Assembly (NCBI RefSeq): GCF_002699985.1
Contig: NZ_LKBT01000014.1
Location: 1 to 64,000 of the forward strand
Direction: 5' to 3'
DNA length: 64,000 nt
Source of the DNA: Pseudomonas sp. ICMP 561
Lineage (GTDB): Bacteria > Pseudomonadota > Gammaproteobacteria > Pseudomonadales > Pseudomonadaceae
Part shown: in pieces, positions 57,361 through 64,000 of the stretch
Numbering within the stretch: the first letter of the stretch is position 1
How the letters are laid out: each line of letters begins with the position of its first letter
Made by a program: the position numbers and the translations under genes
Notes under the pieces: generated by a model
Databases searched by the model: none
Told to the model about the DNA's origin: nothing
What the model saw: the letters and a program-made list of their open reading frames with translations, nothing else

Positions 57361-57394
57361 AAAGCCCCAGAAGTTATGCTTCTGGGGCTTTTTT
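57361..57394 (+). terminator. Original tRNA-Ser terminator, now displaced
   Basis: AAAGCCCCAGAAG-TTAT-GCTTCTGGGGCTTTTTT, a strong hairpin six bases behind attR. Its position just after the duplicated tRNA end shows that it belonged to tRNA-Ser before the insertion. Confidence 0.85.
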
Positions 57395-57423
57395 GTGTGA
57401 GCTAGATAAGTTGGAGAGCAATA

Positions 57424-57666
57424 TTATTCGGTGCTCATCTTTTCCAGACGAACCAGCAACTCATGCGGATCCGCATCCAGCCCCCGACACAAATCCATAA
57501 ACTCAATCACATCCAGCCGCCGCTCCGCATTTTCGGTTTTCGACACGAAGGACTGCGGCCGTCCCAACTTCGTGGCCAGCTCTTTTTGAGCCAGGCCTGC
57601 TTCTATTCGCGCTTCCAGGAGAAGGGTCAGAAGGGATAGGTAGCGGGTGTTGTGGATGGTTTTCAC
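57424..57666 (-). CDS. XRE-family HTH regulator (second of a pair)
   Basis: An 80-residue protein consisting of one Cro/C1-type helix-turn-helix (about 13-68: ARIEAGLAQKELATKLGRPQSFVSKTENAERRLDVIEF). GTG start at 57666 overlaps the stop of the upstream paralogue by four bases (GTGA). Shares LGRPQSF and an RRLDxI/xxLC pattern with that protein, so the pair arose by tandem duplication. Probably acts as a repressor; no toxin partner is evident. Confidence 0.85.
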   Translation of the reverse strand: MKTIHNTRYLSLLTLLLEARIEAGLAQKELATKLGRPQSFVSKTENAERRLDVIEFMDLCRGLDADPHELLVRLEKMSTE

Positions 57667-57914
57667 TCTGACGACGCCAGCGCCGCTTCATACTCATTCA
57701 CAAACTGCGGCAACGCATAACCAAGCACCGCGCACAAATCCCGCAGTTGAATCAGATCCAGGCGTCGTGATCCTTTTTCCACATCGCTCATGAATGACTG
57801 TGGTCGGCCCAGCGCTGCGGAGCACTCCGATTGGGTCAGGTCGGCGTTTTCTCTAATCGTGCGCAGTAGCTTGATCAGCACCTGATGTTCTCGTCGATAG
57901 ATTGCTTTTGTCAT
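57663..57914 (-). CDS. XRE-family HTH regulator (first of a pair)
   Basis: 83 residues from ATG 57914 (MTKAIYRREHQ), with AGGAA upstream. An upstream in-frame start would add 48 residues of poor character. One helix-turn-helix (about 14-70: LLRTIRENADLTQSECSAALGRPQSFMSDVEKGSRRLDLIQL). Its promoter faces the small basic protein gene across about 150 bases that contain a tandem 15-mer. Confidence 0.85.
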   Translation of the reverse strand: MTKAIYRREHQVLIKLLRTIRENADLTQSECSAALGRPQSFMSDVEKGSRRLDLIQLRDLCAVLGYALPQFVNEYEAALASSE

Positions 57915-57952
57915 GGTGGCCGTTCCTGTTGAACAGCGGCGTAAGCTATAAC

Positions 57953-57982
57953 TGATTTTCAGATATCTGATTTTCGGATATT
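57953..57982. promoter_or_regulatory. Tandem 15-mer, candidate operator of the XRE pair
   Basis: TGATTTTCAGATATC (57953-57967) and TGATTTTCGGATATT (57968-57982) are adjacent direct repeats differing at two positions. They lie between the divergent XRE operon and the gene at 58064, where an autoregulatory operator would be expected. Confidence 0.5.
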
Positions 57983-58063
57983 CTTGGTTTTGATTCGGCG
58001 CATGGCTGGAGGTCTGCACGGACGTAATAAATCTCGGAAGGCTTAGCTGAAAGGACACAATTT

Positions 58064-58387
58064 ATGAAAAAACCAAAACTCTCACGCTTTCCCAAGCAAG
58101 CAGCTCGACGTAACGCGATGACTCGCTCTGCCAGGCTTTTAAGTCGTAACTCTCAAGCTGCGTTGACCAAGCTGCAAGTCGTCAGCTCCATGTACGCCTA
58201 CATCATGACCAGTTGGGATGAGTTGCCCGACGAGAACAAGCGTGCTTTGGGCTTCGATTTCGTTGTGGGCAGTGAAGGCGAGGAGGTGGCGCTCAATCAT
58301 CTGGCGCGGCTTTTTATGGATTACGCGGATTTGTCGTTTCGGCGAGCGTTGGTGGCTCGACGCAGACGGTTGGGTGTTGATGCGTGA
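58064..58387 (+). CDS. Small hypothetical protein, basic N terminus
   Basis: 107 residues. The N terminus is strongly basic (MKKPKLSRFPKQAARRNAM) and the middle is helical (LTKLQVVSSMYAYIMTSWDELPDENKRALGFDFVVG). No signal peptide or membrane helix. I do not recognise a family. Divergent from the XRE pair and possibly controlled by it. GAAAGGA lies nine to fifteen bases before the ATG. Confidence 0.6.
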   Translation: MKKPKLSRFPKQAARRNAMTRSARLLSRNSQAALTKLQVVSSMYAYIMTSWDELPDENKRALGFDFVVGSEGEEVALNHLARLFMDYADLSFRRALVARRRRLGVDA

Positions 58388-58457
58388 ATTGAGGTGATCG
58401 GCTAGCCTGGTGGAGAATGCTGGTTCCCGGTGTGACTGATGCCCTGCGGCGCCTGAA

Positions 58458-58483
58458 TCGCGGGCAAGCCTCGCTCCCACAGG
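58458..58483. repeat. Single REP unit, GCGGGCAAGCCTCGCTCC family
   Basis: TCGCGGGCAAGCCTCGCTCC followed by CACAGG, one unpaired arm of the family seen at 3920-4013 and 60861-60923. Confidence 0.8.
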
Positions 58484-58490
58484 TTCCACG

Positions 58491-58595
58491 CCATCCCGTA
58501 GAAACGGTTTCAGCCGGGAGGAAGTCGGGGCATATCGCTAGACATTCGTCGGCAGAAATAGCGCCCTCCCGGCTGAAGCCGTTTCTACGGGATGG
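58491..58595. repeat. REP inverted pair, CCCGTAGAAACGGTTTCAGC family
   Basis: CCATCCCGTAGAAACGGTTT at the left is matched by its inverse at the right (AAGCCGTTTCTACGGGATGG), with a GGGAGG inner edge. Related to the unit behind perM. Confidence 0.88.
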
Positions 58596-58829
58596 CTGGC
58601 AAACACAGAACTTCTCACTGGGAGAGGGGATTTCGGGTAACGCGGGCCAAAGGGGGTGTAGGAATCGTCCGATTTTCCTCAGGTTGATAGTCGAGAGCTT
58701 GGAGATATGAATAACTACCGCAGTCGCCAATTGGAATTGGCTGAAGATGAACCTGAATCCACTCGGCATAACGAGGGAAATCAGTTTCAGGGGCGCAGGC
58801 TTATATAGGCGCTCATTTCAGGGGAAACC

Positions 58830-59072
58830 ATGCAGGAACGCGTCATGACTGAAACCGAGCTCGAAAAAACCAAAGCCGAGATCGACAAAATATTAGCTGA
58901 AGCTCGCAAGCTCGTTTTGGAGGCTGACAAGCTTGGCGCTGAAAAAACCAAGCTCAATGCTGAAGCTCGCAAAATGACTCGCGAAATCTTCTGGTATCCC
59001 GTCGCAATTGCCATCGGCATGATTGGCGCAGTGTCCACGGTAACGCTGTTGCTGGCCAGGCTACTCAGCTAA
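58830..59072 (+). CDS. Small coiled-coil membrane protein
   Basis: 80 residues: a heptad-rich charged helix (about 5-50: TELEKTKAEIDKILAEARKLVLEADKLGAE) and one C-terminal membrane helix (about 54-79: FWYPVAIAIGMIGAVSTVTLLLARLLS). AGGGGA lies five bases before ATG 58830. A decayed relative of the membrane helix lies at 59918-60095, also next to a HAD gene, so the two were duplicated together. Function unknown. Confidence 0.65.
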   Translation: MQERVMTETELEKTKAEIDKILAEARKLVLEADKLGAEKTKLNAEARKMTREIFWYPVAIAIGMIGAVSTVTLLLARLLS

Positions 59073-59110
59073 TCGCTTTTTGCTTGCATCCCTTCTGGTG
59101 GTGAGTACCT

Positions 59111-59314
59111 AATAAGCCCCAATCCCTCAGCGTCAACAACCACCGTCACCCCTTCATAGCTCGCCAGCGTCGCGTGCGTCGTCTCTATCTCATGCTGCGT
59201 CAACGCCATGACGTTCACCCAGTGATTCCAGACCCGCTCGGCGGCGACGATGGAATTGAGCAGCTTGCCGTCCAAGTCGAACAGGAGTGCCTAGAGCGTC
59301 GGTTGTTGAGCATG
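59111..59314 (-). pseudogene. Decayed HAD-phosphatase copy (frameshift and internal deletion)
   Basis: Reads as the first about 90 bases and last about 100 bases of the intact HAD gene at 60107-60757 joined together. The start ATGCTCAACAACCGACGC is kept; a one-base loss follows within codons 6-10 and shifts the frame; the N-terminal DGxLLNSIVAAERVW and C-terminal HEIETxHxTLASYxGVTVVVD segments remain. About 430 bases of the core, with most catalytic motifs, are missing. Not functional as a phosphatase. Confidence 0.8.
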
Positions 59315-59337
59315 GCTACCTCGGACTGGGATTCTGG

Positions 59338-59622
59338 TTAAGGACGATGAGTGACCAGCTTGATTCCGAGTGCAGTTAATACTTTCAGTACTGTGTCAAA
59401 GCGCGGCTTTGCACCTGGAGCCAAAGCTTTGTACAGACTGGCTCTGCCAAGTCCTGAATCCTTGGCTATCTGAGCCATGCCACGTGCTTTTGCTACATGG
59501 CCCACGGCACGAATCAGTTCGTCCGTATCACCATCAGCAAGAACCTGGGAGAGGTATTCGTTGATCGCCTCGTCGCTGTCAAGGATCGCTGCCATATCAA
59601 ACGGCACTAGGGTAGTGGACAT
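59338..59622 (-). CDS. HigA-type addiction-module antitoxin
   Basis: 94 residues of the COG3636-type antidote family: N-terminal part MSTTLVPFDMAAILDSDEAINEYLSQ and helix-turn-helix (about 45-90: ARGMAQIAKDSGLGRASLYKALAPGAKPRFDTVLKVLTALG). It would bind the adjacent toxin and the module promoter. Three bases separate it from the upstream toxin gene, the order toxin-antitoxin being usual for this group. Confidence 0.85.
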   Translation of the reverse strand: MSTTLVPFDMAAILDSDEAINEYLSQVLADGDTDELIRAVGHVAKARGMAQIAKDSGLGRASLYKALAPGAKPRFDTVLKVLTALGIKLVTHRP

Positions 59623-59625
59623 TTA

Positions 59626-59868
59626 TCAAACCTCCTTCGCCATTATTTTTGCCTGCCTTATATCACCCGGCTGAGTTGATTTATCCCCGCCGACCAGGAG
59701 CACGATGATCGTACGGTCCCGGGTGGTGAAATAGATTCTGTATCCTGCGCCGACATCTACGCGCATCTCGGACACTCCTTCGCCGACGGCTTTCACGTCT
59801 CCCAGATTACCTGCCGATACGCGCTCAATACGTCGCGCTATAGCGATCCTGGCCCGTATGTCGCGCAA
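59626..59868 (-). CDS. HigB/RelE-type toxin, probably N-terminally truncated
   Basis: COG3657-type addiction-module killer protein, an mRNA-cleaving ribosome-dependent fold. The core is well conserved (LRDIRARIAIARRIERVSAGNLGDVKAVGEGVSEMRVDVGAGYRIYF, then GGDKSTQ), but the usual first dozen residues are missing. The frame upstream reads YFVHWHAG and then a TGA at about 59893-59895, and the only start codon is TTG at 59868. The toxin may be inactive or rely on a poor start. It directly abuts a duplicated segment. Confidence 0.7.
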   Translation of the reverse strand: MRDIRARIAIARRIERVSAGNLGDVKAVGEGVSEMRVDVGAGYRIYFTTRDRTIIVLLVGGDKSTQPGDIRQAKIMAKEV

Positions 59869-59917
59869 GCCTGCGTGCCAATGGACGAAATATCACAACG
59901 GGGCGGAGAGCTTAGGC

Positions 59918-60095
59918 ATGCAACCTGTATCGCGTGCGGTAGATACCTACCGCGCTTGGTCTCATGGAGTCGATGCTGGAGAGGCTGGAGAGGCTGCTGA
60001 TGAGTTTTTCTGGTATTCCATGGCGGTCGCCGCTGGAATTTTTATCACGATCGCGACGATTACTATCTTAGTAGTCAGGCTCTTGAGCGCGGGCT
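59918..60095 (+). pseudogene. Decayed copy of the small membrane protein
   Basis: The frame from ATG 59918 encodes a region FFWYSMAVAAGIFITIATITILVVRLLS that parallels the C-terminal helix of the protein at 58830-59072 (FWYPVAIAIGMIGAVSTVTLLLARLLS). The coiled-coil part is not recognisable and the frame has lost its stop, running on antisense into the HAD gene. Could still be a diverged small protein, but a remnant is more likely. Confidence 0.5.
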
Positions 60096-60106
60096 GTCTT
60101 CCTGCT

Positions 60107-60757
60107 TTAAGCCCGCATCAATCCCAGCCCTTCAGCATCAACAACCACCGTCACGCCTGCATAACTCGCCAGCGTCCCGTGCTGGGTCTCAATTTCATGC
60201 TCATGCGTCGCCGTAATCACCACCACACTCGCGCCTGCTGCTTCAGCCGCTGCAATGCCTGCGGGTGCATCTTCGAATACCAGACAGTCCTTCGGATCAA
60301 CGCCCAGTCGTTTGGCTGCAAGCAGAAAGCAGTCCGGGGCGGGTTTGCCTTGGCTGACGTCCTCAGCGCTGACGATGTTGACCGGTAATTTCAGTCCAGC
60401 AGCTTTCAGGCGCGCTTCGGCCAAGGCGCGTGGGGCGGAGGTGACGATAGCCCAACGCTCTGGCGGGAGAGAGGCGAGGAGGCGGGCGGCGTCGGGTACT
60501 TCGATGACGCCTTCTACATCGTCGATTTCGGCCTGGGAAATTGCTTCGGCTTCCCGTTCTGCGTCAACACCGGGCAGGTTCAGGTTGCGGATGGTGTCGA
60601 TGCAGCGCACCCCGTGGATCGTGGGCAGGAAGGTTTTGACGTCCAGGCCGTGGCGCTCTGCCCAGTGAGACCAGACCCGCTCGGCGGCGACGATGGAGTT
60701 GAGCAACGTGCCGTCCATGTCGAACAGGAATGCCGAGAAGCGTCGGTTGTTGAGCAT
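60107..60757 (-). CDS. HAD-superfamily phosphatase (sugar-phosphatase-like)
   Basis: 216 residues of HAD subfamily IA: motif I DMDGTLLNS (nucleophile Asp13 region), motif II VTSAPRA, motif III KPAPDCF and motif IV FEDAPAGI. This pattern matches small phosphatases of sugar phosphates or glycerol 3-phosphate (YfbT/GPP-like). Transcribed alone. The partly deleted copy at 59111-59314 shows a past tandem duplication. Confidence 0.9.
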   Translation of the reverse strand: MLNNRRFSAFLFDMDGTLLNSIVAAERVWSHWAERHGLDVKTFLPTIHGVRCIDTIRNLNLPGVDAEREAEAISQAEIDDVEGVIEVPDAARLLASLPPERWAIVTSAPRALAEARLKAAGLKLPVNIVSAEDVSQGKPAPDCFLLAAKRLGVDPKDCLVFEDAPAGIAAAEAAGASVVVITATHEHEIETQHGTLASYAGVTVVVDAEGLGLMRA

Positions 60758-61242
60758 GGGTTACCTCGGTCGGGTTGGAGTGATTTATCAGGGTAGGGGG
60801 CGGTGACCACGCTTGCCGAACGTCGCCCTCAATTATGTCAGACAGAACGCGTAATCGTTCTTCGCGGGCAAGCCTCGCTCCAACAAATAAGCGAGCTCCG
60901 TTGGAGCGAGGCTTGCCCGCGAATGCTTTGGTGCTCTCACCGCAAACCAGCAATAGTGATCATGGACGATTTTCTGAATCTCATCCTGGTTACACACTTC
61001 GTCACAATCCGAGTTTAACCAGCAGCGCCGGGGCATTCGAGTCTGATTTTTTGCCATCCTTTCGCCATGTAGTAGCGGCAAATTGTCGCAACACGATTTT
61101 GCGCGAGTAAGATGTGCACCTTGATTTCACGACCCCCGATTTTTCGGGGCTGGCTCTGATGCGCTCTGCATGGAGATTCCAGGTTGCCAGCCTTGGTTGT
61201 ACGGACTGAATACGAGTAGACAAGAAAAGGCGATAACTGAAA
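60758..61242. other. Intergenic region between the HAD gene and malic enzyme
   Basis: About 485 bases, holding the REP pair below and the malic-enzyme leader. GAAAAGGCG just ahead of 61243 serves as ribosome-binding region. The stretch 61070-61110 has inverted TTGTCGCAACACGATTTTGC-type sequence that could be a regulator site but matches no consensus I can name. Confidence 0.45.
60861..60923. repeat. REP inverted pair, GCGGGCAAGCCTCGCTCCAAC family
   Basis: TTCGCGGGCAAGCCTCGCTC at the left and its inverse GAGCGAGGCTTGCCCGCGAA at the right, with a 20-base centre. Same family as 3920-4013. Confidence 0.9.
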
Positions 61243-62931
61243 ATGACCAAGACTTCGCGACCTTTATATATTTCCTATGCCGGCCCTTCGCTGCTGGAAA
61301 TGCCCCTGCTGAATAAAGGCAGTGCTTTTACCCCGCAAGAGCGGGTCGAATTCAATCTGATCGGTCTGCTGCCGCAAAACGTAGAGACCATCGAAGAGCA
61401 AGTTACGCGGGTGTACAGCCAGTATCAGCAGTGCGCGAGCGATCTGGATAAGCATATTTATCTGCGTTCGATCCAGGACAACAACGAAACGTTGTTCTTC
61501 CGTCTGCTGGATTCCCACCTCGATGAAATGCTGCCGATCATCTATACGCCGACGGTAGGGCAGGCGTGTCAGGAATTCTCCAAAATCTATCGCACTCACC
61601 GCGGTCTGTTCATTTCCTATCCGGATCGCGACCGCATTGATGACATTCTTCGTAGCGCCACTAAAGACCGGATCAAGATCATCGTCGTGACGGACAGCGA
61701 GCGAATTCTCGGTCTGGGCGATCAGGGCATCGGCGGCATGGGTATTCCAATCGGCAAGCTGTCGCTGTACACCGCGTGCGGCGGGGTCAGCCCGGCTTAC
61801 ACGTTGCCTATCGTGCTGGACGTCGGCACCAACAACCAAGAGTTGCTCGACGACCCGATGTACATGGGCTGGCGCAACAAGCGGGTGACCGGCAAAGAGT
61901 ACGAAGACTTCATCGCGTTGTTCATCGAAGCCGTTCAGCGTCGCTGGCCGGACGTGTTGCTGCAGTTCGAAGACTTCGCCCAGACCAACGCCATGCCGTT
62001 GCTGGACAAGTACCGCGACGAGCTTTGCTGCTTCAACGATGACATTCAGGGCACCGCGTCGGTGGCGGTGGGGACTTTGCTCGCCGCCTGTAAAGCCAAG
62101 AACGAAACCCTCGGTCAGCAGCGCGTGGTTTTCCTCGGTGCAGGTTCGGCGGGTTGTGGTATTGCCGAGCACATCATCGCCGCGATGGTGATTGAAGGCC
62201 TCACCGAAGCAGAAGCTCGTAAGCGGGTAATGATGGTGGATCGTTTTGGCCTGCTGACTGACAGCATGGACAACCTGCTGGAATTCCAGAAGAACCTGGC
62301 CCAGAAAGCGGGTGACGTTGCGGGCTGGTCGAACGGTGCGGGTTATCCTGAACTGCTGGACGTAGTGACTAACGGCAAGCCGACTGTGTTGATCGGTGTT
62401 TCCGGCCAGCGTGGCCTGTTCACCGAGCAAATCATCCGCGAGATGCACAAACACTGCGCCAAGCCGCTGGTCATGCCGCTGTCCAACCCGACGTCTAAAG
62501 TCGAAGTCACCCCGCAGGAAGTTCTGACCTGGACCAACGGCGATGCATTGGTGGCTACCGGTAGTCCCTTTGCGCCAGTGACTGTGGGCGATCGCACGTT
62601 CCACATTGCACAGTGCAACAACTCCTATATCTTCCCGGGCATCGGTCTGGGTGTGATCGCGGCAAAAGCCACGCGGATCTCCGACAAGATGCTCATGGCG
62701 GCGTCCAACGCGCTGGCTGAGTGTTCGCCGATGGTGACGGGCAAGGGCGACGCAGTATTGCCGCCGCTGAAGGAGATTCAGGAAGTCAGCAAGAAGATCG
62801 CTCTGGCAGTCGCCAAGCAGGCTCAGGCTGATGGTGTGGCTCTGGAAACCACTGAGGAGTTTCTGGTTGAGGCGATCCAGCGTAATTTCTGGCAGCCGAA
62901 ATACCGGGCGTATCGTCGCAGCGCGGTTTGA
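61243..62931 (+). CDS. maeA: NAD-dependent malic enzyme (oxaloacetate-decarboxylating)
   Basis: Converts malate to pyruvate and CO2. 562 residues, the long SfcA/MaeA form. Signature blocks: [17 protein letters not shown], the catalytic-site region [21 protein letters not shown], metal ligands in [18 protein letters not shown] and [13 protein letters not shown], and the nucleotide-binding [16 protein letters not shown]. Monocistronic, with a terminator directly behind. Confidence 0.95.
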   Translation: MTKTSRPLYISYAGPSLLEMPLLNKGSAFTPQERVEFNLIGLLPQNVETIEEQVTRVYSQYQQCASDLDKHIYLRSIQDNNETLFFRLLDSHLDEMLPIIYTPTVGQACQEFSKIYRTHRGLFISYPDRDRIDDILRSATKDRIKIIVVTDSERILGLGDQGIGGMGIPIGKLSLYTACGGVSPAYTLPIVLDVGTNNQELLDDPMYMGWRNKRVTGKEYEDFIALFIEAVQRRWPDVLLQFEDFAQTNAMPLLDKYRDELCCFNDDIQGTASVAVGTLLAACKAKNETLGQQRVVFLGAGSAGCGIAEHIIAAMVIEGLTEAEARKRVMMVDRFGLLTDSMDNLLEFQKNLAQKAGDVAGWSNGAGYPELLDVVTNGKPTVLIGVSGQRGLFTEQIIREMHKHCAKPLVMPLSNPTSKVEVTPQEVLTWTNGDALVATGSPFAPVTVGDRTFHIAQCNNSYIFPGIGLGVIAAKATRISDKMLMAASNALAECSPMVTGKGDAVLPPLKEIQEVSKKIALAVAKQAQADGVALETTEEFLVEAIQRNFWQPKYRAYRRSAV

Positions 62932-62953
62932 TCGCGGGTTGACGAGTTGAGCG

Positions 62954-62988
62954 AAAGCCGCGACAGGTAAACCTATCGCGGCTTTTTT
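62954..62988 (+). terminator. Terminator of malic enzyme
   Basis: AAAGCCGCGA and TCGCGGCTTTTTT pair, with an inner AGGT/ACCT extension, 23 bases after the stop codon. Confidence 0.88.
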
Positions 62989-63046
62989 ATGGGTTTAAAC
63001 TTGGCTCATCTGGCGCTTTTATGCAGGATCTTTGCGTCACGCGTGA

Positions 63047-63123
63047 CCTGTAGGAGCTGCCGAAGGCTGCGAAGACGTTTTATCTGATAGATCGCTTTCG
63101 CAGCCTTCGGCAGCTCCTACAGG
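63047..63123. repeat. REP inverted pair, GTAGGAGCTGCCGAAGGCTG family
   Basis: CCTGTAGGAGCTGCCGAAGG at the left and its inverse CCTTCGGCAGCTCCTACAGG at the right. Same family as 10245-10314. Confidence 0.9.
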
Positions 63124-63169
63124 TTGGCAGTTTTTCCACTGATAACTGGCAAGGCACAGGAGAGATGTA

Positions 63170-63805
63170 TTGGAAGGAATCGACGAGGCAGGAACTGAAC
63201 AGATCTTCGCCTTCAACGCCGCCCTGAAAACCCTGCTGCAAACCCGGCCAGCTAAGCCTTCCACCGGCGAGCCGCTGTATTTCAAAATCTTGCCAACGCC
63301 CCTCGGCCCAATGCTCGCCATGGCGGAAAAGCGCGGGTTGGTGATGCTCGAATTCCTGGATCGACCGATCCTGATGCGTGAGGTCGAAGAGCTGCGCAGC
63401 CGTTTCGGCTATTTGATCGGTGCGGGAGATACGCCGCATCTGCTGCAGATCGAAGACGAACTGAACCGCTACTTCGAAGGCTCGCTGACCCGCTTTGAAG
63501 TCTCGCTCCACACGCCGGGTAGTATTTTTCAGAATCAGGTATGGGAAGCGTTACGTCAGGTGCCTTATGGCACCACCTGCACCTATGGCGAAATAGCGCT
63601 GTTGTTGGGCAAGCCAGGCGGCAGCCGTGCGGTCGGGCTGGCCAATGGCAGCAACCGCATGTCCATCGTTCTGCCGTGCCATCGGGTGATCGGCGCAGAC
63701 GGTTCGCTCACAGGTTATGGCGGTGGCAAGCATCGCAAGGAATTCCTGTTGCGTCTGGAGCGCGTAAAGCTCCAAATCGACGAACAGGGCCAGTTGGCGT
63801 TCTGA
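63170..63805 (+). CDS. ogt: Methylated-DNA-protein-cysteine methyltransferase (Ogt)
   Basis: Suicide repair enzyme that takes alkyl groups from O6-alkylguanine. 211 residues from a TTG at 63170, with CAGGAG seven to twelve bases before it. Active-site Cys170 in IVLPCHRV; DNA-binding helix in VWEALRQVPYGTTCTYGEIA. The first 35 residues precede the usual domain, so a shorter product is possible, but no better start is visible. Confidence 0.92.
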   Translation: MEGIDEAGTEQIFAFNAALKTLLQTRPAKPSTGEPLYFKILPTPLGPMLAMAEKRGLVMLEFLDRPILMREVEELRSRFGYLIGAGDTPHLLQIEDELNRYFEGSLTRFEVSLHTPGSIFQNQVWEALRQVPYGTTCTYGEIALLLGKPGGSRAVGLANGSNRMSIVLPCHRVIGADGSLTGYGGGKHRKEFLLRLERVKLQIDEQGQLAF

Positions 63806-63952
63806 AGGTCGGAGCGTTGGCCCGATGAACGGTCACTTTTCGCCTGTATTAGCTGTAAATCCAGGATGAAGATGTTTAACACTTGCAGGACAGATGCGCG
63901 GTAATTGCCGAGTGCGATATATACTGCGCGCCATTCTTCAAGGGAGAGCCGT

Positions 63953-64000
63953 GTGGCCATCGATATTCACTGGATTCGCGACGACGACAGCCTCGCCCTG
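63953..64000 (+). CDS. rnd: Ribonuclease D, first 16 codons (partial)
   Basis: GTG at 63953 preceded by AAGGGAGAG. The product MAIDIHWIRDDDSLAL matches the N terminus I know for pseudomonad RNase D, a 3'-5' exonuclease for tRNA maturation. The rest is beyond the window. Confidence 0.7.
   Translation, partial: MAIDIHWIRDDDSLAL

Larger units (their letters stand above)
58388..58829. other. Intergenic region with REP elements
   Basis: Besides the two REP entries below, about 200 bases (58596-58829) remain, ending in AGGGGAAACC before the next ATG. Open frames crossing this stretch are composed of REP sequence and are not credible genes. Confidence 0.5.

Noticed and set aside
61264..62604. 446-codon open frame antisense to malic enzyme
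   Set aside because: Same reason: mirror frame of a high-GC core gene without any protein-like features.

Overview
The window reads as chromosome of a Pseudomonas of the fluorescens/syringae lineage. Core gene blocks follow the order I recall from Pseudomonas aeruginosa PAO1: rimO-kup-mprF region, dinB, proS-oprD-slyX-dps-aspS, yebC-ruvCAB-tol/pal-queE-queC-tRNA-Lys, then nadA to purC-tRNA-Ser. Codon use is GC-rich, intergenic spaces carry several families of pseudomonad REP hairpins, and an OprD porin is present. These placements rest on recognising protein families by eye; no search was run.

Layout. 1-92: right end of an IS3-type element. 300-8100: rimO, kup and a two-gene lipid-modification operon (mprF plus an AcvB/VirJ-type hydrolase). 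8360-8900: two tandem initiator tRNA-fMet genes created by a 148-bp duplication. 9100-20600: dinB, an unknown lipoprotein, proS, oprD, a HIT protein, slyX, a membrane-anchored cold-shock-domain protein, dps, a ribbon-helix-helix protein and aspS. 20600-31080: yebC, ruvC-ruvA-ruvB, ybgC-tolQ-tolR-tolA-tolB-pal-cpoB, queE, queC and tRNA-Lys.

31080-45780 is accessory DNA bounded by tRNA-Lys and by a decayed copy of the 3' half of the same tRNA with a related terminator just before nadA. Its first part (31.3-36.7 kb) is an array of predicted immunity genes without toxins: an Imm5-like protein, two unknowns, a Tli4-type protein, a Tri1-type ADP-ribosylhydrolase and an ankyrin-repeat protein. After a glycosyltransferase-like gene and a heme oxygenase comes a LysR-controlled cluster (38.3-45.6 kb): aminotransferase, amino-acid ABC importer, lactonase-type amidohydrolase and RraA/HMG-aldolase-type lyase. 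I read it as a possible pathway that imports a 4-hydroxy-glutamate-type amino acid, transaminates it and splits the keto acid to pyruvate.

45.8-55.2 kb returns to core: nadA, a BepA-like protease, a TusA-like protein, perM, bcp, a GcvR-like regulator, dapA, bamC, an MBL hydrolase, purC and tRNA-Ser(CGA). A 2.2-kb element lies in the tRNA-Ser 3' end, flanked by a 19-bp direct repeat. It has no integrase and carries only two translationally coupled, AT-rich genes: a winged-helix protein and a winged-helix plus HEPN (R-x4-H) protein. This is the best candidate in the window for an undescribed defence or toxin system.

57.4-60.8 kb is a decaying accessory stretch: a tandem XRE regulator pair with a tandem 15-mer in front, a small basic protein, and a HigBA-type toxin-antitoxin pair lying between two copies of a membrane-protein/HAD-phosphatase cassette (one HAD copy frameshifted and internally deleted). 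The window ends with malic enzyme, an alkyltransferase (ogt) and the first codons of RNase D.
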